Position numbers and translations under genes: made by a program
Source: Elusimicrobia bacterium CG08_land_8_20_14_0_20_44_26
GTDB taxonomy: Bacteria > CG03
Direction of reading: 5' to 3'
NCBI GenBank assembly: GCA_002779055.1
Contig: PEXM01000079.1
Coordinates: forward strand, 1 to 12,657
Length of the DNA: 12,657 nucleotides
Part shown: piece after piece, positions 7,658 to 12,657 of the stretch
Numbering within the stretch: the stretch's first letter is position 1
Layout of the letters: every line of letters starts with the position of its first letter
Notes under the pieces: model-generated
The model's database searches: none
Told to the model about the DNA's origin: nothing
What the model saw: only the letters and a program-made list of their open reading frames with translations

Positions 7658-8687
7658 ATTCCTTCTGCGCCCGCTTTATCTCCTCCAGCGTTTCCAGATA
7701 TTTCCCCGCTCCGAGTACAACGCACACAAGCGGGTCAGGCGCTGTCCTCACCGACAAATAGGTTTCCTGCTGTATGAGATTTGTAAGCCCTTTCAAAAGA
7801 GAACCTCCCCCTGCGAGAACAATGCCGTTTTCTACAAGGTCGCTTGAAAGTTCGGCGGGTGTTTCTTCAAGACAAAGTTTTATCGTATCAATAATTTGTT
7901 TAACCGGCAGTGACAGCGCCTGACGGATACTTTGAGATGAGACCTCAATTGTTTTGGGAAGACCCGAAACCTGGTCCCGCCCTTTTACTTCCATTTTCAA
8001 CTCTTCTTCCAGAGGAAAAGCCGAACCTATGTTTATTTTTGTCTGTTCCGAAGTGCCTTCGCCGATAAGTAGATTATGCTTTTTCTTGAAAAAATCCTCA
8101 ATTGCCTCATCCATTGCGTCGCCGGCGACTCTGATAGAACGAGAAATAACCATCTCGCCGAGAGAAATGACCGCCATTTCAGTTGTTCCGCCGCCGATAT
8201 CCACAATCATCCTGCCCGAGGGCTCGGCAATTTGCATGTCGCAGCCTATTGCGGCGGCTTTAGGTTCTTCTATGATATGGACCTCACGCGCTCCCGCGCC
8301 TTCCGCCGCTTCCTTGACAGCGCGTCTTTCAACCTGCGTTATTCCCGAAGGAGCCCCGATAACAATCCTCGGCCTTAAAAAACTGAATGAAGTTCTGGCT
8401 TTTTTAATAAATCTGCTTATCATTTTTTCGGTAGCGTCAAAATCGGCTATGACGCCGTTTTTAAGCGGCCTCTGCGCAACAATGCTCGTGGGAGTTCTGC
8501 CGAGCATTCTCTTCGCTTCCACTCCCACCGCTATAACTTTGGACGTGTTCAAATCAATGGCGACGACCGAAGGCTCTTGTAGAACAATTCCTTTACCTTT
8601 TACATAAACAAGAGTATTGGATGTTCCGAGGTCCATTCCTATATCATTTACAAAAAGATTTGTAAAAAATTTCGAAAGTTTAGACAT
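7650..8687 (-). CDS. mreB: Rod shape-determining actin homologue MreB
   Basis: Bacterial actin that forms membrane-bound ATP-dependent filaments and guides lateral wall synthesis. From the ATG at 8687 it has 345 residues, the usual length. Seen in order: an N-terminal amphipathic stretch [12 protein letters not shown] suited to membrane binding, phosphate-1 loop MDLGTSNT (18-25), [12 protein letters not shown] (113-124), EEPKAAAIG (140-148), phosphate-2 loop DIGGGTTE (163-170) and the adenosine motif [10 protein letters not shown] near the C-terminus. The frame stays open upstream to 8732, but those 15 codons lie in the intergenic repeat and lack family similarity; GGAGGT stands just before the ATG at 8687. 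The gene heads the run mreB-mreC-mreD-mrdA-rodA and starts 74 bases after rplQ ends. Confidence 0.97.
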   Translation of the reverse strand: MSKLSKFFTNLFVNDIGMDLGTSNTLVYVKGKGIVLQEPSVVAIDLNTSKVIAVGVEAKRMLGRTPTSIVAQRPLKNGVIADFDATEKMISRFIKKARTSFSFLRPRIVIGAPSGITQVERRAVKEAAEGAGAREVHIIEEPKAAAIGCDMQIAEPSGRMIVDIGGGTTEMAVISLGEMVISRSIRVAGDAMDEAIEDFFKKKHNLLIGEGTSEQTKINIGSAFPLEEELKMEVKGRDQVSGLPKTIEVSSQSIRQALSLPVKQIIDTIKLCLEETPAELSSDLVENGIVLAGGGSLLKGLTNLIQQETYLSVRTAPDPLVCVVLGAGKYLETLEEIKRAQKEYA

Positions 8688-8690
8688 TAC

Positions 8691-8696
8691 ACCTCC
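8691..8696 (-). promoter_or_regulatory. Ribosome binding site choosing the mreB start
   Basis: GGAGGT on the minus strand, three bases before the ATG at 8687. It supports the 345-residue MreB and argues against an upstream start at 8732. Its first base touches the end of the intergenic repeat. Confidence 0.65.
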
Positions 8697-8744
8697 ATCT
8701 TTAATCTGTCCCGCCGAAGGCGGATTCAACATCTTTAATCTGTC
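8696..8744 (-). repeat. Intergenic repeat element, copy 2 (single hairpin core)
   Basis: On the plus strand a perfect 15-base direct repeat, CATCTTTAATCTGTC, occurs at 8696-8710 and 8730-8744. Between them lies the inverted repeat CCGCC-GAA-GGCGG (8711-8723) followed by ATTCAA. The layout is that of copy 1 (3258-3357), with A for C in the flank. It occupies most of the rplQ-mreB gap and ends at the mreB ribosome binding site. The minus-strand hairpin is not followed by a U-run, so termination here is not supported. Confidence 0.8.
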
Positions 8745-8761
8745 ATTTTTACCACATGTTT

Positions 8762-9097
8762 TTATACAAGTTCTATTCTGCAGGTTTCGGCGCCGTCGCC
8801 GCGGCGACGCCCAAGTTTTATTATTCTCGTGTATCCGCCGGGACGGGCGCTGTATTTCGGACCTATATCCCTAAAAAGCGTGCCGACCGCTTCTTTGGAA
8901 GAAATTTCCTTAGAAACCAGCCGGCGGGAAGCGATGCCGCCGGACCGTGCGGCGCGCGTAATTATTTTTTCAACGAAGGATTTCAAATCCTTTGCCTTTG
9001 CCATAGTCGTAACAACCTGGCCGTGCATAATTATGTCCGTCGTCATACTCCGGAGCATGCTCATTCTCTGCGCCGTGTTTTTTTTCATTTTTCTCAT
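8762..9097 (-). CDS. rplQ: 50S ribosomal protein L17
   Basis: Component of the large ribosomal subunit near the exit tunnel. The 111 residues include the family's [19 protein letters not shown] at 10-28 (compare R..mLrnm...Li.he.I.TT), [20 protein letters not shown] at 30-49, and a C-terminal [18 protein letters not shown] at 87-104. Length is at the short end of the normal bacterial range. It overlaps the rpoA stop by 4 bases (ATGA), with GGAGGTG about 9 bases upstream. It is the last gene of the alpha operon, and no intrinsic terminator is visible between it and mreB. Confidence 0.96.
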   Translation of the reverse strand: MRKMKKNTAQRMSMLRSMTTDIIMHGQVVTTMAKAKDLKSFVEKIITRAARSGGIASRRLVSKEISSKEAVGTLFRDIGPKYSARPGGYTRIIKLGRRRGDGAETCRIELV

Positions 9098-10044
9098 AAG
9101 AGATGCACCTCCACTCCTTCCTTTTTTGAAAAAGTCTTAAGCGCTTTTTTAAGCTCAATTAAAGATTTCGGGCCGAAATTCGGAAAAGTCCCTAATTCCG
9201 CCTCATTAAACTTGGTAAGGTCGGCGAGCGTCGCTATTTTCTTGCTTCTGAGGCTGTTTAAAATCCTCGTGGGAATTCCTAAAACCTCAATGGACTGATC
9301 CATAATTTCTGTGCTCTTCACCCGGGCGATGCCATCTCCTGTTTCTTTTTCTTTATCCTCCGCGGGCCTTACAAATACCTCGGCGCATTTCTTCAAAATT
9401 TCTGCGCTTTTTTTTAAAGCATCTTCGGGCAAGACCGTGCCGTCGGTCGTTATTTCAATAATGAGTTTATCATAATTCGTAATTCTTTTAACCCGTGTAT
9501 TTTCAACATGGTAAGATACTTTCTTAACAGGGGAATAGTCCGCATCTATCGCTATAAAGCCAACATCCACGGGGTCTGCTCGGTTTTCTACCGCAACATA
9601 ACCTATGCCTTTTGTCACTTCGATGTCCACGCGCATTTTTTTCGGTTTGTCCAATGTAAAAAGATACTGGTCGGGATTGGCCAGCGTAACGCCTGTCGGA
9701 AGTTTTACATCTTTGCCGCACACCGGCCCTTTTTTGGAAGTCATAAGCGTAAGAATCATTCGTTCATCGCCCGTCATTCCAAAACAGAGCTTTTTAAAAT
9801 TAAGGACAATTTCCACCACATCCTCTTTAACGGCAAATATGGACGAAAACTCGTGCATAGCGCCTTCCATCTTTATCCCGCTTACCGCACAACCAGGAAT
9901 AGATGAAAGAAGAATCCTCCTCAATGAATTTCCGAATGTATAACCGAAACCTTTTTCAAAAGGCGCTATACTGAACCTTGCAAACACATCGCTTGCGCCG
10001 GATTCGTCCTTAACAAATCCTTCCGGAATGATAAATTCCTGCAT
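9094..10044 (-). CDS. rpoA: DNA-directed RNA polymerase alpha subunit
   Basis: Alpha dimer scaffolds RNA polymerase assembly and contacts promoter UP elements and activators. From the ATG at 10044 it has 316 residues: N-terminal domain (1 to about 225) with FGNSLRRILLSSIPGCAVSG at 37-56 and EFSSIFAVKEDVVEIVLNFK at 65-84; a charged linker (about 226-249); and a C-terminal domain (250-306). Lining up with E. coli, Arg260 and Asn263 match R265 and N268, and K293 in FPNFGPKSLIELKKAL matches K298, so the DNA-binding surface looks intact. A GTG at 10047 also opens the frame, but ATG sits 6 bases from GGAGG. rpsD lies about 100 bases upstream, across a repeat. The stop overlaps rplQ. Confidence 0.98.
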   Translation of the reverse strand: MQEFIIPEGFVKDESGASDVFARFSIAPFEKGFGYTFGNSLRRILLSSIPGCAVSGIKMEGAMHEFSSIFAVKEDVVEIVLNFKKLCFGMTGDERMILTLMTSKKGPVCGKDVKLPTGVTLANPDQYLFTLDKPKKMRVDIEVTKGIGYVAVENRADPVDVGFIAIDADYSPVKKVSYHVENTRVKRITNYDKLIIEITTDGTVLPEDALKKSAEILKKCAEVFVRPAEDKEKETGDGIARVKSTEIMDQSIEVLGIPTRILNSLRSKKIATLADLTKFNEAELGTFPNFGPKSLIELKKALKTFSKKEGVEVHLL

Positions 10045-10050
10045 CACAAA

Positions 10051-10055
10051 CCTCC
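10051..10055 (-). promoter_or_regulatory. Ribosome binding site of rpoA
   Basis: GGAGG on the minus strand lies 6 bases before the ATG at 10044 but only 3 before the GTG at 10047, which favours ATG. Confidence 0.6.
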
Positions 10056-10077
10056 CGATATAATCAATCTGCCTAAA

Positions 10078-10125
10078 CCACCGGCCGTCATCTTTTCATC
10101 TTTCATTTTTTTCATCTTTCATTTT
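10078..10125 (-). repeat. Intergenic repeat, flank-only copy (copy 3)
   Basis: In the rpsD-rpoA gap the plus strand has TCATCTTTCATTTT twice (10096-10109 and 10112-10125), preceded by CCACCGGCCGTCATCTTTTC. The repeated word matches the flanks of the elements at 3258-3357 and 8696-8744, but the CCGCC-GGCGG hairpin core is missing. It may be a decayed or core-less copy; low-complexity coincidence cannot be excluded. Confidence 0.5.
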
Positions 10126-10148
10126 ATTTTTGACACTATCCCGTCGGG

Positions 10149-10766
10149 CTATCTTGAATAAAATTCTACTATGAGACGCTGATCCACGCCCAATTGCTCT
10201 AAATCTTCGGAATTCAATTCTCTCGCTATTTCCCCGGCGAACTTCTCTTTTTCCATTTTGAGCCATTCCGGAATGACTCTGACATCGGTGTGTTCCAGGG
10301 ATTTTTTCACCGCTTCAAGTTTTTTCCCGCTTTCCGAAAGAGCGACCGCTTCGCCGATTTTGAGTTCTCTTGAAGAAATATCGCAAACCCTGCCGTTTGC
10401 CAGAACAAATCCGTGACCCACAAGCTGACGGGCCTGCTGAAGGCTTGAAGCAAAACCAAGCCTGTAGACGACATTGTCCATTCTCATGCACAGCGCCTTC
10501 AAAAAATTCTGGCCTTTCAGCCCCTTTTTTCTTGAAACGGTTTTGAATATTTTCTTCATCTGTCTTTCGCCGATACCGAATAAGATTCTGAGTTTCTGCT
10601 TTTCGGAAAGGTGTTTGGCATACTCCGACTTCTGCTTCCTGAAACTCTTTCTCGCCGACGTCTTGGACATAGGACATTTATCGGAATAACAGCGGTCTCC
10701 TTTCAAATAAAGCCTTTCCTCATATTTCTCGCAAAGTTTGCACTTCGGACCCGTATATCTTGCCAT
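10149..10766 (-). CDS. rpsD: 30S ribosomal protein S4
   Basis: Primary 16S rRNA-binding protein that nucleates 30S assembly; in several bacteria it is also the translational repressor of the alpha operon. The 205 residues show a zinc-binding N-terminus with four cysteines (C9, C12, C26, C31: CKLC followed by CYSDKC), the C+ form, then KQKLRILFGIGERQMKKIF (56-74) and an S4 RNA-binding domain beginning near residue 95 (MDNVVYRLGFASSLQQARQL, then VGHGFVLANGRVCDI). The C-terminus EQLGVDQRLIVEFYSR is typical. GGAGG lies 7 bases before the ATG. It follows rpsK by about 30 bases; about 100 bases separate it from rpoA. Confidence 0.98.
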   Translation of the reverse strand: MARYTGPKCKLCEKYEERLYLKGDRCYSDKCPMSKTSARKSFRKQKSEYAKHLSEKQKLRILFGIGERQMKKIFKTVSRKKGLKGQNFLKALCMRMDNVVYRLGFASSLQQARQLVGHGFVLANGRVCDISSRELKIGEAVALSESGKKLEAVKKSLEHTDVRVIPEWLKMEKEKFAGEIARELNSEDLEQLGVDQRLIVEFYSR

Positions 10767-10796
10767 TTTATATCCTCCCGACCGTCCCCATTTTTC

Positions 10797-11177
10797 TCAC
10801 ACTCTTCTTCTTTTTCTGGGTCTACAGCCATTGTGCGGTATCGGCGTTATGTCTTTTACGGAAACAATCCTGAGACCCGCGGCCGCAACCGACCTCACGG
10901 CCGATTCTCTCCCCGAGCCCGGTCCTTTTACGAGCACTTCCACAGCTTCAAGGCCCATATCACGGGCTTTTTTTGAAGCGTTAAGCGCCACGACGCCGGC
11001 GGCATAGGAAGTGCCTTTCCGTGTTCCACTAAATCCGTTGGCTCCGGCTGATGAGGAAACAATGGCATTTCCTTTCATATCGGTTATGGTTACAATCGTA
11101 TTATTGTAACTCGTTGAAACATAAACTTTACCTTCGCGTGTCTGGACCCTTTTCTTTTTTGACTGTGCTTTAGCCAT
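10797..11177 (-). CDS. rpsK: 30S ribosomal protein S11
   Basis: Platform protein of the small subunit near the mRNA exit and the 3' end of 16S rRNA. The 126 residues match the family along their length: [20 protein letters not shown], then [34 protein letters not shown] and the C-terminus [18 protein letters not shown]. The Asn-Gly in PHNGC, known as an isoaspartate site in E. coli S11, is kept. A good AAGGAG is about 10 bases upstream of the ATG. It lies between rpsM (27-base gap) and rpsD. Confidence 0.98.
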   Translation of the reverse strand: MAKAQSKKKRVQTREGKVYVSTSYNNTIVTITDMKGNAIVSSSAGANGFSGTRKGTSYAAGVVALNASKKARDMGLEAVEVLVKGPGSGRESAVRSVAAAGLRIVSVKDITPIPHNGCRPRKRRRV

Positions 11178-11204
11178 TTTTATATCACTCCTTTCTAATT
11201 CCCT

Positions 11205-11594
11205 TTATTTATCCTTCTTCGGTGCTTCCTTCTTTGCGGCTTTTACCGTCTTCTTTTTCCCTTTTCTGGTCCTCGCATTCGTTCTTGTCCTCTGTCCTCT
11301 CACAGGCAGGCCCTTGCGGTGTCTGAAACCCCTGTAGCAGCCGATTTCCATAAGATGCCTGATATTGCCCTGGACCTGACGGCGGAGGTCTCCCTCCACC
11401 TTATAGTTCTCGTTTATCAGTTTCTGTATTTTCGCGACTTCCACATCCGTCAGTTCTTTAATCTTCTTCCCGGGGGAAAGACCCGTCTCTTTTATTATCT
11501 TCAAAGCCACAGACCTGCCTATGCCATAAATATATGTAAGACCTATTTCCAATCTTTTATTAATCGGAAGTTCAACACCGGAAATTCTCGCCAT
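11205..11594 (-). CDS. rpsM: 30S ribosomal protein S13
   Basis: Head protein of the small subunit that contacts the P-site tRNA and the bridge to the large subunit. The 129 residues begin [20 protein letters not shown], followed by [19 protein letters not shown] (helix-hairpin-helix region), [20 protein letters not shown] and [23 protein letters not shown] sequence (here [19 protein letters not shown]). The tail after that is lysine- and alanine-rich ([17 protein letters not shown]) and a little longer than in E. coli. GGGGG lies 7 bases before the ATG. The 32-base gap to rpmJ includes a short tandem repeat. Confidence 0.98.
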   Translation of the reverse strand: MARISGVELPINKRLEIGLTYIYGIGRSVALKIIKETGLSPGKKIKELTDVEVAKIQKLINENYKVEGDLRRQVQGNIRHLMEIGCYRGFRHRKGLPVRGQRTRTNARTRKGKKKTVKAAKKEAPKKDK

Positions 11595-11608
11595 TTATAT
11601 TCCCCCTC

Positions 11609-11622
11609 TCTTCACTCTTCAC
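11609..11622 (-). repeat. Two-copy 7-base tandem repeat in the rpmJ-rpsM gap
   Basis: TCTTCAC occurs twice in a row on the plus strand (11609-11615, 11616-11622), between the rpmJ stop and the rpsM ribosome binding site. Only two copies, so it may be chance. Confidence 0.4.
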
Positions 11623-11626
11623 TAAT

Positions 11627-11740
11627 TTATCCCTGCCTTTGTTTGTGTTTGGGATTTTCGCATATAACCCTTACAACGCCTTTACGCTTTACAATTTTGC
11701 ATTTCTTGCATATCGGCTTTACCGAAGATCTGACTTTCAT
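11627..11740 (-). CDS. rpmJ: 50S ribosomal protein L36
   Basis: Smallest large-subunit protein, zinc-binding, near the peptidyl transferase region. Hand translation gives 37 residues, starting [19 protein letters not shown] and ending [10 protein letters not shown]. The zinc ligands C11, C14, C27 and H32 are all present, so this is the C+ (zinc) form. Its ATG overlaps the infA stop by one base (TAATG), indicating coupled translation. Position between infA and rpsM is canonical. Confidence 0.97.
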   Translation of the reverse strand: MKVRSSVKPICKKCKIVKRKGVVRVICENPKHKQRQG

Positions 11741-11976
11741 TAAACGCTCCTTTTCCCCGCATCTTCTCTGTAAACAATTCTGCCTTTCGTTAAATCGTAA
11801 GGGGAAAGTTCCACCTTCACTCTGTCGCCGGGAAGAATACGTATGTAATGTTTTCTTATCTTACCCGAAATGTGCGCCGTTATTTCATGCGCTTCGTCAA
11901 GCTGTATTCTAAAAGTCGCATTTCCCAGCGCCTTTATTACAGAACCCATCATCTCTATTTTTTCTTCTTTAGTCAT
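11740..11976 (-). CDS. infA: Translation initiation factor IF-1
   Basis: Binds the ribosomal A site during initiation. The 78 residues form one OB-fold (S1-like) domain: [20 protein letters not shown], then [40 protein letters not shown] and LTKGRIVYR. The tail (EDAGKRSV) extends a few residues past the usual end at about 72. The ATG follows the map stop with no intervening base; no strong Shine-Dalgarno sequence is present, suggesting that ribosomes reinitiate from map. The stop overlaps rpmJ by one base. Confidence 0.97.
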   Translation of the reverse strand: MTKEEKIEMMGSVIKALGNATFRIQLDEAHEITAHISGKIRKHYIRILPGDRVKVELSPYDLTKGRIVYREDAGKRSV

Positions 11977-12657
11977 TTATTTCCCAATATCATTTGTCAG
12001 AATCTCCGGCTCCCCATTGAGAAGAGCAACTGTGTGCTCGTAATGAGCCGACAATCTCCCGTCGGCTGTCCTTGCCGTCCAGCCGTTCTTGTCTATTTTA
12101 ACTTCCCATGCTCCTTCATTCACCATAGGTTCAAGGGCGAAAACCATGCCGTTTTCAAGTTCAGGGCCTGTGCCTTTCCTCCCGTAATTCAGTATCTGAG
12201 GCTCTTCATGAAGAGCAAACCCGATGCCGTGACCCGTAAACTGCCTCACAACCGAAAAAGAATTGGCTTCCACAAACGAGCTTATGGCATTTGAAATATC
12301 GCCAAGATGCATTCCCCGTCTGAATTTATCTATGCCTTTGAAAAGTGATTCCTTCGTAACATCCAAAAGGTTCTGCGCAACGGATGAAATACTGCCTATC
12401 CCGACCGTAAAAGCCATATCCGAATAAAAACCGTCAAGAATAATACCGATGTCTATTCCCAGTATGTCGCCGTTCTTGAGAACATATGCGCCTGGTATTC
12501 CGTGGACGACTTCGTCGTTTGGGGAAGTGCAAATGCTCGCAGGGAAACCCTCTGCCTTAAAAGCAGATTCAACGCTATTGACATATATAAAATTATCCGC
12601 TAATTTTGCGAGGTCGGCGGTCGTCTTTCCCTCCACAGCATATTGAGATAACATTTT
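11977..12657 (-). CDS. map: Methionine aminopeptidase, type I (5' end beyond window)
   Basis: Metalloenzyme that removes the initiator methionine from nascent proteins. About 226 residues are visible; comparison with the family suggests that only the first 20-30 residues are missing, so the internal ATG at 12654 is not the true start. Landmarks: FPASICTSPNDEVVHGIP, the metal ligands in GIDIGIILDGFYSDMAF (two aspartates), GHGIGFALHEEPQI (histidine), NGMVFALEPMV (glutamate) and AHYEHTVAL (glutamate). All five ligands are present. The place directly before infA is the standard map-infA arrangement, usually preceded by secY and adk, which would lie beyond the right edge. Confidence 0.97.
   Translation of the reverse strand, partial: KMLSQYAVEGKTTADLAKLADNFIYVNSVESAFKAEGFPASICTSPNDEVVHGIPGAYVLKNGDILGIDIGIILDGFYSDMAFTVGIGSISSVAQNLLDVTKESLFKGIDKFRRGMHLGDISNAISSFVEANSFSVVRQFTGHGIGFALHEEPQILNYGRKGTGPELENGMVFALEPMVNEGAWEVKIDKNGWTARTADGRLSAHYEHTVALLNGEPEILTNDIGK

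Noticed and set aside
7954..8607. 217-codon open frame on the plus strand opposite mreB
   Set aside because: It is antisense to well-conserved MreB and its translation resembles no protein I recognise; a shadow of the real coding frame.
8711..8723. CCGCC-GGCGG hairpin as the rho-independent terminator of the alpha operon
   Set aside because: The stem is short and the minus-strand transcript continues with GACAGAUUAAAG, not a U-run. The same type of hairpin also occurs after rodA as part of a repeat.
8688..8732. Longer MreB with 15 extra N-terminal residues starting at 8732
   Set aside because: The extra codons lie in the intergenic repeat, do not resemble MreB, and GGAGGT directly precedes the ATG at 8687.
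8756..9298. 180-codon plus-strand open frame opposite rplQ and the end of rpoA
   Set aside because: Both minus-strand genes are secure; the plus-strand frame has no recognisable features or own ribosome binding context.
10089..10125. Repeated CATCTTTCAT words as a CRISPR array
   Set aside because: The repeats are about 14 bases with almost no spacer, few in number, and no cas gene is present.
11319..11912. 197-codon plus-strand open frame opposite rpsM, rpmJ and infA
   Set aside because: Three conserved genes occupy the other strand; the antisense translation lacks domain features.

Overview
The window holds 16 protein-coding genes, all on the minus strand and packed almost without gaps, so transcription runs from high to low coordinates. 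TGA works as an ordinary stop (mreB, mreC, rodA, rpoA, rpsK), so the genetic code is standard. The gene set is that of a rod-shaped bacterium with a complete elongasome core. The compact layout and the hairpin-bearing intergenic repeats would fit one of the less-cultivated phyla (Elusimicrobiota and Omnitrophota come to mind), but that is a guess and the phylum is not established by the sequence.

Right part (12657 to about 8760): the distal half of a ribosomal protein/alpha operon in canonical order: map (5' end beyond the window), infA, rpmJ, rpsM, rpsK, rpsD, rpoA, rplQ. It supplies N-terminal methionine removal, initiation factor IF-1, proteins L36, S13, S11, S4 and L17, and the RNA polymerase alpha subunit.

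Middle part (8687 to 3356): the cell elongation operon mreB, mreC, mreD, mrdA (PBP2), rodA. MreB filaments, the MreC/MreD membrane proteins, the RodA glycan polymerase and the PBP2 transpeptidase together build lateral wall peptidoglycan. It follows rplQ on the same strand after only 74 bases.

Left part (3255 to 1): a radical SAM protein of the TIGR03960 type and its usual partner, a DUF2344 (TIGR03936 type) protein, overlapping by one base. Then come a biotin transporter BioY with a possible promoter of its own, and a YjjX/DUF84 non-canonical purine NTP phosphatase that begins inside the end of bioY, probably at TTG, and runs off the left edge a few residues before its expected end.

Three intergenic gaps (3255-3357, 8688-8761, 10078-10125) carry members of one short repeat family: CATCTTT(C/A)ATC direct repeats, in two cases flanking CCGCC-GGCGG hairpin cores. 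A fainter trace lies before rpsD. No gene-free stretch exceeds about 110 bases. I see no tRNA, rRNA, CRISPR array, transposase, prophage gene or convincing intrinsic terminator. The genes are mostly housekeeping. The parts least explained are the repeat family, the radical SAM/DUF2344 pair of unknown function, and the direct joining of the alpha and mre/rod operons.
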